Source of the DNA: Pseudoflavonifractor sp. MSJ-37
Lineage (GTDB): Bacteria > Bacillota > Clostridia > Oscillospirales > Oscillospiraceae
Direction of reading: 5' to 3'
NCBI RefSeq assembly: GCF_018917965.1
Contig: NZ_JAHLPP010000006.1
Span: forward strand, 62,001 to 126,000
DNA length: 64,000 bases
Shown: in pieces, positions 8,690 to 16,968 of the stretch
Numbering within the stretch: position 1 is the first letter of the stretch
Layout: the number at the start of each line of letters is the position of its first letter
Notes under the pieces: generated by a model
The model's database searches: none
The model's input: only the letters and a program-made list of their open reading frames with translations
Told to the model about the DNA's origin: nothing
Position numbers and translations under genes: made by a program

Positions 8690-9237
8690 CAGTCCTTCTT
8701 TTTCCCGTCCACGAAGCACTCGTCGTAGTGCTCCATGGCCTTCTTGATGACCTCCACGGCGGCGGCGCGGTCGTTCACGTCGCCGGCCACAGTCTCCTTG
8801 CCCTCCAAGGCCTTGTAGACCGTGAAGAAGTGGGCCATCTCGTCGAACACATGGCCGGGCAGGTCCATCAGGTCCTTGAACGTATTGTAGGTGGGATCGG
8901 CGAAGGGGATGGCGATGATCTTCTCGTCCCGCTTGCCGCCGTCCAGCATGGAGATGTAGCCGATGGGATAGCACCGCACCAGCGTCAGAGGATCCATGGC
9001 CTCCGAGCAGAGGACCAGCACATCCAGAGGATCGCCGTCATCGCCGTAGGTACGGGGGATGAATCCGTAGTTGGCCGGATAGTGGGTGGAGGTGTAGAGC
9101 ACACGGTCCAGGATGATGAGACCGGTCTCCTTATCCAGTTCGTACTTCTTCTTGCTCCCCTGAGGGATCTCGATGACGGCCACGAAATCCTCCGGCTGGA
9201 TGCGGTGGGGATCGATGTCATGCCAAATATTCGACAT
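8689..9237 (-). CDS. ppa: Inorganic pyrophosphatase, family I
   Basis: Cytoplasmic hydrolase that splits pyrophosphate and so drives biosynthetic reactions. The protein has 182 residues, normal for the soluble family I enzyme. The metal-binding signature DGDPLDVLV is near residue 66. KYELDKETG and YPANYGFIPRTYGD are the substrate-binding stretches of the family. GAAGGAGTGAAG precedes the ATG. It is a single-gene unit with a promoter at 9310-9338. Confidence 0.96.
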   Translation of the reverse strand: MSNIWHDIDPHRIQPEDFVAVIEIPQGSKKKYELDKETGLIILDRVLYTSTHYPANYGFIPRTYGDDGDPLDVLVLCSEAMDPLTLVRCYPIGYISMLDGGKRDEKIIAIPFADPTYNTFKDLMDLPGHVFDEMAHFFTVYKALEGKETVAGDVNDRAAAVEVIKKAMEHYDECFVDGKKKD

Positions 9238-9309
9238 TGGGCTTCACTCCTTCATAAACTGCCCGCGCTGGGCGCCGCGCAGACGCATACATGATACTGT
9301 TTCCCTACT

Positions 9310-9338
9310 ATTATATCGGTCCAAAGCGGGAAAAACAA
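9310..9338 (-). promoter_or_regulatory. Promoter for ppa
   Basis: On the minus strand, TTGTTT, a 17-base spacer and TATAAT. The predicted start lies about 65 bases before the ppa ATG. With the promoter at 9467 it accounts for the otherwise featureless 300-base gap. Confidence 0.65.
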
Positions 9339-9466
9339 GGACAGGTATCGACAAAATGCCGCCCCTTTTCCCCCCGGTCCATCGTCCAGCATACAAAACT
9401 GCGGCGTTTCCTTTTCAGAGCTGGACAGACCGGAAACAGCCCCGTTCTGCCTACTATCCCGATCGG

Positions 9467-9495
9467 TTGAGGGAGAACTCAGGACGTGCTATGAT
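9467..9495 (+). promoter_or_regulatory. Promoter for the cysteine desulfidase-type gene
   Basis: TTGAGG, a 17-base spacer and TATGAT, about 40 bases before the ATG, which is also preceded by AAAGGAGG. Confidence 0.7.
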
Positions 9496-9536
9496 GAAGT
9501 TTGAGAAAGCCCCATCGATAAAGGAGGCAAGCAAAT

Positions 9537-10811
9537 ATGGAGCGGACCCCACATTATGACCAGTATATCGCCATCCTGAGGGAAGAGCTGATCCCTGCCA
9601 TGGGCTGTACAGAGCCCATCGCCGTGGCTCTGGCCGCCGCCAAGGCCCGGGAGGCTCTGGCCCTGCCGCCGGAGTCCTGCCGGGTGGAGGTCAGCGGCAA
9701 CATCATCAAAAACGTGAAGGCCGTCACCGTGCCCAACACCGGCGGTCTCAAGGGCATCGGGGCGGCGGCCGCCGCCGGTCTGGCGGCCGGCCGGGCCGAA
9801 CTGGATCTGGAGGTCCTCTCTCAGGTCACGGAGGAGGAGATCCGCCAGATCCACGCCCTTTTGGACCGGTGCCCCATCCAGGTGGTCCCCGCGCAAGGAG
9901 ACCAGATCTTCTACATCAAAGTGACGGCAGAGGGCGGCGGGCACCGCGCCTCCTGCGAGATCGTGGACCGGCACACCAACATCACCGAGATCCTTCGGGA
10001 CGGGGCGGTCCTCTTCCGGGGCGGCTCTGCCGCAGACGGCGGTCCCCACACCGACCGCGCGGTCCTCAGCGTGGAGGAGATCGTGGCCTTCGCCGACTGT
10101 TTGGAGCCCGCCGACGCGGCGGAGACTCTGGAGCGGCAGATCCAGTACAACACGGCCATCTCTCAGGCGGGCATGGCCGGGGGTTGGGGGGCTGAGATCG
10201 GCCGAATGCTGCTGGATACCTGCGGGGACCACATCACGGTCCGGGCCCGGGCGGCGGCCGCCGCCGGCTCCGACGCCCGCATGAGCGGCTGTGAGCTCCC
10301 GGTGGTGATCGTATCGGGCAGCGGCAATCAGGGCATGACCGCCTCCCTGCCTGTGATCGAGTACGCCAAAGAGCTGGGCTCCAGCCACGAGGACCTGCTT
10401 CGGGCCCTGGCTGTGGCCGATCTGATCACCATCCACCAAAAGACCGGCATCGGCCGCCTCTCCGCCTTCTGCGGGGCGGTGAGCGCCGGGTGCGGTGCCG
10501 CCACCGGCATCGCTTATCTCCAGGGCGGCCGGTACGATGTGATCGCCCATACCATCGCCAACACGCTGGCGATCTGCTCCGGCATGATCTGCGACGGCGC
10601 CAAACCCTCCTGCGCCGCTAAGATCGCCGCGGCGGTGGACGCGGGCCTCATGGGCTACCAGATGTACCTCCACGGGGGCCACCAGTTCGTGGGCGGTGAG
10701 GGCATCATCCGCAAGGGCGTGGAGGACACCATCGCCAGCGTGGGCCGTCTGGCCCGTCAGGGCATGCGCCAGACCGACAGCGAGATCCTGGATATCATGG
10801 TGGGACGCTGA
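9537..10811 (+). CDS. cyuA: L-cysteine desulfidase / UPF0597 (serine dehydratase alpha-like) protein
   Basis: The family includes Fe-S L-cysteine desulfidase (cysteine to pyruvate, ammonia and sulfide) and is related to the alpha subunit of iron-dependent serine dehydratase. The protein has 424 residues. Four cysteines match the known pattern: one in MGCTEPIAVA near residue 23, one in SAFCGAVSAGCGA near 310, and a C-x4-C-x6-C arrangement in ICSGMICDGAKPSC near 350. GNIIKNVKAVTVPNTGG is a family signature. It would supply sulfide or pyruvate and fits the sulfur theme of the window. The real substrate (Cys, Ser or another) cannot be set from sequence. Confidence 0.85.
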   Translation: MERTPHYDQYIAILREELIPAMGCTEPIAVALAAAKAREALALPPESCRVEVSGNIIKNVKAVTVPNTGGLKGIGAAAAAGLAAGRAELDLEVLSQVTEEEIRQIHALLDRCPIQVVPAQGDQIFYIKVTAEGGGHRASCEIVDRHTNITEILRDGAVLFRGGSAADGGPHTDRAVLSVEEIVAFADCLEPADAAETLERQIQYNTAISQAGMAGGWGAEIGRMLLDTCGDHITVRARAAAAAGSDARMSGCELPVVIVSGSGNQGMTASLPVIEYAKELGSSHEDLLRALAVADLITIHQKTGIGRLSAFCGAVSAGCGAATGIAYLQGGRYDVIAHTIANTLAICSGMICDGAKPSCAAKIAAAVDAGLMGYQMYLHGGHQFVGGEGIIRKGVEDTIASVGRLARQGMRQTDSEILDIMVGR

Positions 10812-10825
10812 CGGACCCGCCATAG

Positions 10826-10864
10826 GAGAGGAGGGGCCTGCCCACATGGGCAGGCCCCCTCTCT
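10826..10864 (+). terminator. GC-rich hairpin after the desulfidase gene
   Basis: A stem of about 16 bp around an ACAT loop follows the stop codon. There is no good T run on the plus strand, so it may act together with the next hairpin at 10877-10906. Confidence 0.5.
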
Positions 10865-10869
10865 GTACA

Positions 10870-10906
10870 TAAAAAAAGAAAGACACGACCGACGTCGTGT
10901 CTTTCT
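10870..10906 (-). terminator. Terminator of the tRNA operon
   Basis: A perfect 13-bp stem (10877-10889 with 10894-10906). Read on the minus strand it is followed by a run of seven T residues. It lies just after the last tRNA. Confidence 0.85.
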
Positions 10907-10908
10907 CA

Positions 10909-10985
10909 TGGTGGAGACTACTGGACTCGAACCAGTGACCTCCTGCGTGTGAAGCAGGCGCTCTAACCAGCTGAGCTAAGCCTCC
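10909..10985 (-). tRNA. tRNA-Val (anticodon CAC)
   Basis: The cloverleaf folds with a 7-bp acceptor, a CCTGC/GCAGG anticodon stem and loop TTCACAC. The discriminator is A and the 3' CCA is encoded. It is the last of three tRNAs on the minus strand. Confidence 0.93.
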
Positions 10986-11014
10986 AATTGGCGGGAGCGA
11001 TTCCTCTCCCGTCG

Positions 11015-11089
11015 TGGTGACGCGTACGGGAATCGAACCCGTGTTACCGCCGTGAAAGGGCGGTGTCTTGACCGCTTGACCAACGCGCC
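11015..11089 (-). tRNA. tRNA-Glu (anticodon TTC)
   Basis: The cloverleaf folds with a CCGCC/GGCGG anticodon stem and loop CTTTCAC. CCA is encoded at 11015-11017. It is the middle gene of the three-tRNA operon. Confidence 0.94.
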
Positions 11090-11116
11090 AAGCGTGATAA
11101 AGGTCTGGACGACCTA

Positions 11117-11193
11117 TGGTAGCGGCACCTGGATTTGAACCGGGGACACTGCGGGTATGAACCGCATGCTCTAGCCAACTGAGCTATGCCGCC
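11117..11193 (-). tRNA. tRNA-Met (anticodon CAT, elongator type)
   Basis: The cloverleaf folds with a TGCGG/CCGCA anticodon stem and loop TTCATAC; CCA is encoded. The first acceptor pair is G-U, and the T stem (CCCGG against CCAGG) has a C-A mismatch in the middle. It lacks the initiator hallmark of three G-C pairs next to the anticodon loop, so elongator Met is favoured; an Ile-tRNA modified by TilS is less likely. Confidence 0.85.
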
Positions 11194-11225
11194 ATAGATG
11201 CCTCTGCCGAAACAGGACAAGAGTT

Positions 11226-11254
11226 ATTATAACGGCTGGCTCCCGGTTTGTCAA
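11226..11254 (-). promoter_or_regulatory. Consensus promoter of the tRNA operon
   Basis: On the minus strand a perfect TTGACA, a 17-base spacer and a perfect TATAAT, about 25 bases before tRNA-Met. This is the strongest promoter match in the window. Confidence 0.92.
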
Positions 11255-11289
11255 CTACTTTTTCAACTTTTTTTGCAGCCGGCGGAGGC

Positions 11290-12141
11290 TCACTCCGCCT
11301 CCACTGGAAACTCCTGGATGCCCATATAGCCCGGGGCCACCTGATACTTCTCGAACACCAGCACCGGGGTCCCGTCCTCCCGGATATAGAACTTCTGGTC
11401 GTCCCCCACTCCGGAGAAGCCCCCCTCCTCTGTGAAGTAGGATGCCTTGGGATCCTCGGCCGTCCGCTTGGCGATGCCCGCCCGGACGGCGGCGTCACAG
11501 CGGGCCTTCCAATCCTTCCCCAGCAGGTCCCGGAGGGACACGTCGGCCCCGGTGGCCCGGTCCAGATCATAGATATAGAGTTCTGTATAGGAGGTGGCCC
11601 GGACCCGGGTGGCTGTGATCACGAAGGAGAGATACTGCTCACTGGAGCATTTGACCTCATAGTCCACATCGAGGATCAGCGGTTCATAGTCCGACCATTT
11701 CCCGCCGGTGGCCAGATAGGCCTCCAGCTCGTTCTTCTGCTCCTCCTCGGCCTGCGCCACGATGGCATCGATCTTCGCCCGGATCTCGTCGTTGAGCCGC
11801 CGCTCCAGCTCGGTGTTCCCCGTATCAGCCAGAGCGGGCATCCGCACATCGATCACCCGGCGGCGGTCCTCGACCTTCCAATGCTCCACCGTCACCACCC
11901 GGGCCAGCTGGCCCAGCACCGGGATGGACTCCATAGCGCTGGCGAAGGCCGGAGAGCCGTTCACCAGCAGGCAGAAGCAGACACAGGCGGCCAGACCGCC
12001 GCTCCAGGCCCGCCGGACCGCCCGGCGGCGGCCCTGACGGCGCTTCCCCTCCGCCAGAGCCGCGGATACGGCCCCATCCAGCTCCTCCGGGATAGGGATA
12101 TCCTGATAGCAGGCTTTGGCCCGCTCCCATGCTTCATGCAT
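11290..12141 (-). CDS. RsiV-like anti-sigma factor (membrane)
   Basis: The protein has 283 residues. A short cytoplasmic N-terminus, a basic stretch (GKRRQGRRRAVRRAW) and one hydrophobic segment near residues 48-66 precede an extracellular domain of the DUF4163/DUF3298 type, as in RsiV. From B. subtilis, RsiV holds the ECF factor SigV and is cleaved after binding lysozyme. The gene overlaps the upstream sigma gene by eight bases, the usual coupling for such pairs. The domain call rests on overall pattern, so the lysozyme link is inference. Confidence 0.8.
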   Translation of the reverse strand: MHEAWERAKACYQDIPIPEELDGAVSAALAEGKRRQGRRRAVRRAWSGGLAACVCFCLLVNGSPAFASAMESIPVLGQLARVVTVEHWKVEDRRRVIDVRMPALADTGNTELERRLNDEIRAKIDAIVAQAEEEQKNELEAYLATGGKWSDYEPLILDVDYEVKCSSEQYLSFVITATRVRATSYTELYIYDLDRATGADVSLRDLLGKDWKARCDAAVRAGIAKRTAEDPKASYFTEEGGFSGVGDDQKFYIREDGTPVLVFEKYQVAPGYMGIQEFPVEAE

Positions 12142-12634
12142 CGTCCAAGTCCCCCCCAGTCCAAGTCTTGAGCCTCTTGAGGCCCTTGTAGAGCCGTGAT
12201 TTCACCGTGTTCAGGTTAGCCCCCGTCACCTGGGCGATCTCCTCCAGCTTCAGATCCTCGAAGAAGCGCAGGCGGATCACCGTCCGCTCCTTCTCTCCCA
12301 GCCGGTCCACCGCGTCGTACAGGTCCAGCCGCTCGCCGGGGTCCGGTCCCGGATCCGCCGCCCGGTCGGGCAGCAGCTCCAGAGGTACCAGCCGCTGGCC
12401 CCGCCGGAAGTAGTCCATGCTCTCGTTGATCAGGATCCGGCAGAACCAGGTCTTGAGGTAGGCCGGCTCCCGCAGGGTCCCGGCTTTGGCCAGCGCCTTG
12501 GCGATGCTCTCCTGCACCACGTCCAGAGCGGCGTCCCGGTCCTTCACATAGCTGTACGCCAGACGATAGAGGTCCTCCTGATGGGCCACCGCATAGTCCG
12601 CCACCAGACGGCTGTTTTCTTGAACGCGGTCCAT
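12134..12634 (-). CDS. ECF RNA polymerase sigma factor, SigV-like
   Basis: The protein has 166 residues. Sigma region 2 spans about residues 15-80 (AYSYVKDRDAALDVVQESI) and region 4 spans about 105-160 (IRLRFFEDLKLEEIAQ, then the helix-turn-helix with NLNTVKSRLYKGL). The frame stays open upstream, but the ATG at 12634 has GGGAGGAGGG eight bases before it and begins the conserved part. It is first in an operon with the RsiV-like gene. Expected targets are cell-envelope stress genes. Confidence 0.9.
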   Translation of the reverse strand: MDRVQENSRLVADYAVAHQEDLYRLAYSYVKDRDAALDVVQESIAKALAKAGTLREPAYLKTWFCRILINESMDYFRRGQRLVPLELLPDRAADPGPDPGERLDLYDAVDRLGEKERTVIRLRFFEDLKLEEIAQVTGANLNTVKSRLYKGLKRLKTWTGGDLDDA

Positions 12635-12667
12635 GGCATCATCCCTCCTCCCGCGTCGAGTCAGACT

Positions 12668-12697
12668 ATTATAGCCCCGGACAGGCCGATCGTACAA
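12668..12697 (-). promoter_or_regulatory. Promoter of the sigma/anti-sigma operon
   Basis: On the minus strand TTGTAC, an 18-base spacer and a perfect TATAAT about 30 bases before the sigma ATG. It looks like a housekeeping promoter. I see no clear ECF-type autoregulatory site in the 306-base gap, which otherwise holds only the divergent asnA promoter. Confidence 0.65.
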
Positions 12698-12818
12698 GCC
12701 CCATCCGGACCCGCGGCAGAGGGAGGCGGACCGTCCCGGCTCCGTCCTCTTCTCTATTTCAGACGGATCGGACCGGGGAAAAGTTTTCAGACTGCCGGTA
12801 CTTTTTTGGGCCTCTGCC

Positions 12819-12847
12819 TTGCCAGAAGTAGGATCATGGGGTATAAT
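12819..12847 (+). promoter_or_regulatory. Promoter of asnA
   Basis: TTGCCA at 12819-12824, a 17-base spacer and TATAAT at 12842-12847. The leader to the asnA ATG is about 87 bases. Confidence 0.8.
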
Positions 12848-12940
12848 CTGCCTCGTTAGATCGAAAAAGCGATAGGTGGACCGCCGTCCTCCCGCCCGCT
12901 GCGGAGAGCCGCTGTCCCCTGATGATGAGGAGATGTTTTT

Positions 12941-13957
12941 ATGTCCAAGACCGTCATCCCGGCCGGCTACGCCCCCTGCCTCAACCTGTATGATACTCAG
13001 AAGGCCATCGGCCTGCTCAAGCGCCTGTTCGAGGACACCCTGGGCGGCGCCCTCCATCTGCGCCGGGTCTCTGCGCCCCTGTTCGTGGAGGCCTCCACCG
13101 GTCTGAACGACGATCTGAACGGCGTGGAGCGGGCGGTCTCCTTCGATATCCCCTATGCCGGGAAGGAGGCTCAGGTGGTCCACTCCCTGGCTAAGTGGAA
13201 GCGCATGGCCCTGTACCGCTATCAGTTCTCCGTGGGTGAGGGCCTGTACACCGACATGAACGCCATCCGCCGGGACGAGGAGGAGCTGGACAACCTGCAC
13301 TCCGTCTATGTGGACCAGTGGGACTGGGAGAAGGTCATCGCCCCCCGGGACCGGAACGAGACCTATCTGAAGGAGACGGTCACCACCATCGTCAACGCCA
13401 TGCGCCAGACCCAGACCACCCTCCAGTCCGTGTTCCCCCAGCTCACCGCCCTGCCCGTCATGGACAGTGCGATCTCCTTCGTCACCACGCAGGAGCTGGA
13501 GGACCGCTGGCCCGACCTCTCCCCCAAGGAGCGGGAGAACGCCTGGGTGAAGGAGCATCCCATCACCTTCCTGATGCAGATCGGCGGCGCCCTGAAGTCC
13601 GGCAAGCCCCATGACGGCCGCGCCCCCGACTATGACGACTGGACCCTGAACGGCGACATCCTGGTCTGGAACTCCGTGCTGGGCCAGGCCTTCGAGCTGT
13701 CCTCCATGGGCATCCGGGTGGATCCCGCCACTCTGGACCGCCAGCTCACCATCTCCGGCCACGACGAGCGCCGGACGTTCACCTTCCACAAGCTCCTGCT
13801 GGAGGGCAAGCTGCCCCTGACCATCGGCGGCGGCATCGGCCAGTCCCGCCTGTGTATGTTCCTGCTGGGCAAGGCCCACATCGGCGAGGTCCAGGCCAGC
13901 GTGTGGGATCCCGCCACGGTCCAGGCCTGTCAGGACGCCGGCGTGATCCTGCTGTAA
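12941..13957 (+). CDS. asnA: Aspartate--ammonia ligase AsnA
   Basis: Makes asparagine from aspartate, ammonia and ATP, using a class II aminoacyl-tRNA synthetase-like fold. The protein has 338 residues, the normal length. Family stretches include VEASTGLNDDLNGVERAVSF, VHSLAKWKRMAL and GEGLYTDMNAIRRDE in the N-terminal half, and the C-terminal GGGIGQSRLCMFLL, the ATP-binding motif 3 arginine region. TGAGGAG precedes the ATG. It is a single-gene unit. Confidence 0.96.
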   Translation: MSKTVIPAGYAPCLNLYDTQKAIGLLKRLFEDTLGGALHLRRVSAPLFVEASTGLNDDLNGVERAVSFDIPYAGKEAQVVHSLAKWKRMALYRYQFSVGEGLYTDMNAIRRDEEELDNLHSVYVDQWDWEKVIAPRDRNETYLKETVTTIVNAMRQTQTTLQSVFPQLTALPVMDSAISFVTTQELEDRWPDLSPKERENAWVKEHPITFLMQIGGALKSGKPHDGRAPDYDDWTLNGDILVWNSVLGQAFELSSMGIRVDPATLDRQLTISGHDERRTFTFHKLLLEGKLPLTIGGGIGQSRLCMFLLGKAHIGEVQASVWDPATVQACQDAGVILL

Positions 13958-13998
13958 GGCGCCGGCACACGGCGTCCCCGCCTATTTTATGACGCGAA

Positions 13999-14024
13999 AT
14001 GGCCGTCCCTTGCGGGACGGCCAT
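13999..14024. terminator. Hairpin between convergent asnA and the YczE-like gene
   Basis: A perfect 11-bp stem with loop TTGC. T runs are short on both strands, so function as a shared terminator is only likely. Confidence 0.5.
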
Positions 14025-14041
14025 CGTTCTATCGGGAGATC

Positions 14042-14737
14042 TCAGTGTTCCAGCACCGATACGAAGCGGACCTTCCGGTCCATCTTCCCGCCGATCCAGC
14101 CGATCACCTTCCCCATGGTGAAGGCCGCCGCCACGGTGCCGATGCCCAGGCCGTCGATATGGCCCAGGAAGCACAGCCCCATGACGGCCGTCACCGCCAG
14201 ACAGCTCACATCGAACCCGATCTTGATCCGGGAATAGGGGATACGCAGGATGTCCTCCAGCTCCCGGGGGAACAGGTCCGTCGGGGTGATCGGCAGCTTG
14301 CACCGGTTGGACAGGGCGATGCCGAAGCAGATGATGAGGTAGCTCACGCAGAAGTACACGATCCGCAGGGTGATCGTCTGAGGGAGCCGGTCCACCCACA
14401 GCGTATGGACGTCCACCAGCTCACCGAAGCAGAAGCCCACTACGAAGCTGAACAGATACGCCGGCACGAACCGCCGCCGCAGGAGCATCAGCGTCAGCAC
14501 CAGCAGTCCCTGGAACAGATAGGTCCAGGTCCCCAGACTCAGGGCCGGGAGCACCTTGGAGAAGGCGTAGGGCACGCTGGTCACGGCGGAGATGCCGGAG
14601 CCGGAGTGGAGCATCAGCACCACGCCCAGACTGTTGATGCACACCGCCACTGCCAGAGCCAGCTCGCCCCGCAGGGTCGTTCGTCGTTCTCCTGTCGCTT
14701 CCATCGCTCGGTCAGACCTTTCTCTCCGTGCGTTCAT
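14042..14737 (-). CDS. YczE/YitT-like integral membrane protein
   Basis: The protein has up to 231 residues with about five hydrophobic segments. It contains GSGISAVTSVPYAFS and the C-terminal ITPTDLFPRELED, seen in YczE/YyaS/YitT-type proteins (DUF6198). Function is unknown in the family; some members sit near transport or lipopeptide genes. The start is uncertain: ATG at 14737 gives the longest form, while ATG at 14704 (220 residues, MEATGERR) fits family length equally well, and neither has a strong ribosome site. It is convergent with asnA and divergent from the adenosyltransferase gene. Confidence 0.7.
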   Translation of the reverse strand: MNARRERSDRAMEATGERRTTLRGELALAVAVCINSLGVVLMLHSGSGISAVTSVPYAFSKVLPALSLGTWTYLFQGLLVLTLMLLRRRFVPAYLFSFVVGFCFGELVDVHTLWVDRLPQTITLRIVYFCVSYLIICFGIALSNRCKLPITPTDLFPRELEDILRIPYSRIKIGFDVSCLAVTAVMGLCFLGHIDGLGIGTVAAAFTMGKVIGWIGGKMDRKVRFVSVLEH

Positions 14738-14847
14738 TCCATTTTACTTTACTCCTTTTGGCGAAAAATGGCGATCTGCGGATCCCACGATCTGGGGCCC
14801 GCGTCCCGCCATCCGCTCTGTACGATCATCCCAAGGAGGCGACCGCT

Positions 14848-15357
14848 GTGATCCACATCTACTGCGGCGATGGCAAGGGCAAGACCACCGCCGCCATGGG
14901 GCTCGTCCTTCGGGCCGCCGGCCGGGGCCGCCGGGCGGTCGTGGCCCAGTTCCTCAAATCCGACAAGAGCGGCGAACGGGCCGCGCTGGCCCTCCTGCCC
15001 ACCGTGGCGCTGATCCCCGCGCCCCCGTCCATGACGTTCACCTTCCGCATGACGCCGGAGGAGCGCGCCGCCGAGGCCCTCCGCCAGCGGGACATCCTGG
15101 AGGCAGCCTTCCGGGCGGCGGAGGGGGCGGATCTGCTGGTGTTGGACGAGCTGTGCGCCGCCCTCAACAGCGGCATGGTCCCTTTGGACCGGGTCCTGCT
15201 CCTGCTGGACGGCCTCGCCCCGGACACCGAGGTGGTCCTCACCGGACGGGAGCCCCCCCAGCCCCTGCTGGACCGGGCAGACTACATCACCGAGATGGTG
15301 AAGCGCCGCCACCCCTTCGACCGGGGCATCCCCGCCCGGGAGGGCGTGGAGTGGTGA
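14848..15357 (+). CDS. cobO: Cob(I)yrinic acid a,c-diamide adenosyltransferase (CobO/BtuR family)
   Basis: Transfers the 5'-deoxyadenosyl group of ATP to cobalt to make coenzyme B12 forms. The protein has 169 residues. It begins IHIYCGDGKGKTTAAMG, whose GDGKGKTT P-loop is diagnostic of the CobA/CobO/BtuR type. Walker B is in LLVLDELCAAL, followed by VVLTGREPP and DYITEMV, all family signatures. The start is GTG with AAGGAGG eight bases before; earlier in-frame ATGs lack a ribosome site. It stands alone, with seven bases to the convergent regulator gene. Assignment as corrinoid scavenging or de novo synthesis needs the rest of the genome. Confidence 0.92.
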   Translation: MIHIYCGDGKGKTTAAMGLVLRAAGRGRRAVVAQFLKSDKSGERAALALLPTVALIPAPPSMTFTFRMTPEERAAEALRQRDILEAAFRAAEGADLLVLDELCAALNSGMVPLDRVLLLLDGLAPDTEVVLTGREPPQPLLDRADYITEMVKRRHPFDRGIPAREGVEW

Positions 15358-15363
15358 AGGCCC

Positions 15364-16968
15364 TCACTCCTCCCGGCCGCTGTGGTCGGTCAGGAACTTG
15401 GAGGGGGTCACGCCGTAGTGCTTCTTGAAGCACCGGCTGAAATAGTAGGGGTCCGTATAGCCCACCTGTTCAGACACCGCCGTCAGGCTCAGGCCCGGGT
15501 CCCGGACCAGCAGCTCCGCGGCCTTCTTCATGCGGCTGATGGTGATGTACTCCGTCACCGACATGCCCACCTCTTTTTTGAACAGGGAGCTCACATAGGC
15601 CGGGGCCGCATACGCCCCGGCCGCGATCTTTTTCAGAGACAGATCGCTGGAGCAGTAGTTCTCCCGGATGTAGTCCAGCGCGGCGGACACCAGCTTGGAG
15701 ACCTTCCGACTGCCCTGGACGGCCTCCGTCAGCCGGCCGTAGCAGGCCAGCAGGAGCTCCTCCAGCTCATCACAGGAGGCGCTCTGGTCGATCTGTTCCG
15801 ACAGGGGGCGGCCCTCGCCCTGGACCACCGTGATGTCCACCTGATGCTTGGCCGCCATGGAGTAGAGGATCGCCAGCAGGCCCAGCCCCGCCATCCGGCA
15901 GAAGCTCCCCTGGGTCCGCTGCTCCCGCATCTGGCCGAACACGGTCCGGATCAGCCGGGCGCCCTCCTCCCACTCGCCGGCGTCCACACAGAGCTGGAGG
16001 CTCTCCAGATCCACAGAGGTGAACACCCCCAGCCCCGCCGTACCGGCGGCGGAATCCGCGAAGAACAGGTCTCCGGTCTGGTAGAACCGCCCGCCCAGAG
16101 CGTCCATGGCGGAGCGCACCGCCCGGTCGATCCCGTCATAGCCCACGAAGCCCCGGCTCACGCCGCCGCAGATCCGGAAGGGGAAGTGCTCCGCCACCGC
16201 GGCGGTCAGGCTGGCCCATGGCCCGCGGAGGGCCTCCTCCGGGTCCCGCTCCGTGTTGCACAGGAGCACGGCGCAATCGTCCACCTCGGAGATGCCGGTC
16301 ACGTTCCGGAAGCCTCCGGCCTCCTCCAGCAGTTCCCGGAGCATATTGAGCACCGCGTAGACATAGAGGCCGTCGTCCCGCTCCTCTCCGGGCACGTCGA
16401 TCTCCACCACCAGAGCCAGCAGATGCTCCGGCTCCAGCGTGACCCCCAGCTCCGCCAGCTCCTGCGCGGTCTGCTCCGGGCTCTGGCGCAGGCGGCCGAA
16501 GGCCAGCCGGTGGAGGAACCGGTCCCGGAGGAGCCGCTGGCCCTTGTCCCCCTGCCGCTCCGCCGCCTTCACATGGGCGCTGACTGTCTGCTCCCGCTCG
16601 ATCTTCTGCCGGAGCCGGGACAGCACCGCCACCGTGTCCTCCACGGACAGGGGCTTGAGCAGATAGTCGAACGCCTGATAGGTCACGGCCTGCTTGGCGT
16701 ACTCGAAGTCCCGGTAGCCGGTCAGGAACACGATGTTGGTGTCCAGCTTCTCCTCCCGGACCCTCTGGGCCAGCTCCAGCCCATTCATGATGGGCATATT
16801 GATGTCCACCAGAGCCACCTGAGGATGGTGCGCCCGGATGAAGTCCAGGGCCTCCTCCCCGTCCCCGGCCTCGCCCACCGGCTCCATGCCCACCTGAGCC
16901 CAGGGGATGGAGCGCCGGATCAGGCTCCGGAGCAGATATTCGTCATCGACGATCAGAACTGAGATCAT
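15364..16968 (-). CDS. YesN-type response regulator with AraC DNA-binding domain
   Basis: The protein has 534 residues. The receiver domain is at 1-120, with the phospho-acceptor Asp in VALVDINMPIMNG near residue 54 and the conserved Lys in DYLLKPLS. A long middle region of about 290 residues follows. The C-terminal pair of AraC helix-turn-helix motifs (SLKKIAAGAYAAPAYVSSLF and SLTAVSEQVGYTDPYYFSRCF) ends the protein. It overlaps the sensor gene upstream by 26 bases. Such pairs usually control sugar or glycan uptake operons. Here the nearest uptake operon (20-26 kb) is a possible target, which is inference. Confidence 0.92.
   Translation of the reverse strand: MISVLIVDDEYLLRSLIRRSIPWAQVGMEPVGEAGDGEEALDFIRAHHPQVALVDINMPIMNGLELAQRVREEKLDTNIVFLTGYRDFEYAKQAVTYQAFDYLLKPLSVEDTVAVLSRLRQKIEREQTVSAHVKAAERQGDKGQRLLRDRFLHRLAFGRLRQSPEQTAQELAELGVTLEPEHLLALVVEIDVPGEERDDGLYVYAVLNMLRELLEEAGGFRNVTGISEVDDCAVLLCNTERDPEEALRGPWASLTAAVAEHFPFRICGGVSRGFVGYDGIDRAVRSAMDALGGRFYQTGDLFFADSAAGTAGLGVFTSVDLESLQLCVDAGEWEEGARLIRTVFGQMREQRTQGSFCRMAGLGLLAILYSMAAKHQVDITVVQGEGRPLSEQIDQSASCDELEELLLACYGRLTEAVQGSRKVSKLVSAALDYIRENYCSSDLSLKKIAAGAYAAPAYVSSLFKKEVGMSVTEYITISRMKKAAELLVRDPGLSLTAVSEQVGYTDPYYFSRCFKKHYGVTPSKFLTDHSGREE

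Noticed and set aside
12860-12940. AGGTGGACCGCC upstream of asnA considered as a T-box core
   Set aside because: The promoter leaves a leader of only about 87 bases, too short for a specifier stem. No terminator-antiterminator pair is visible, and the match to the T-box core is partial.
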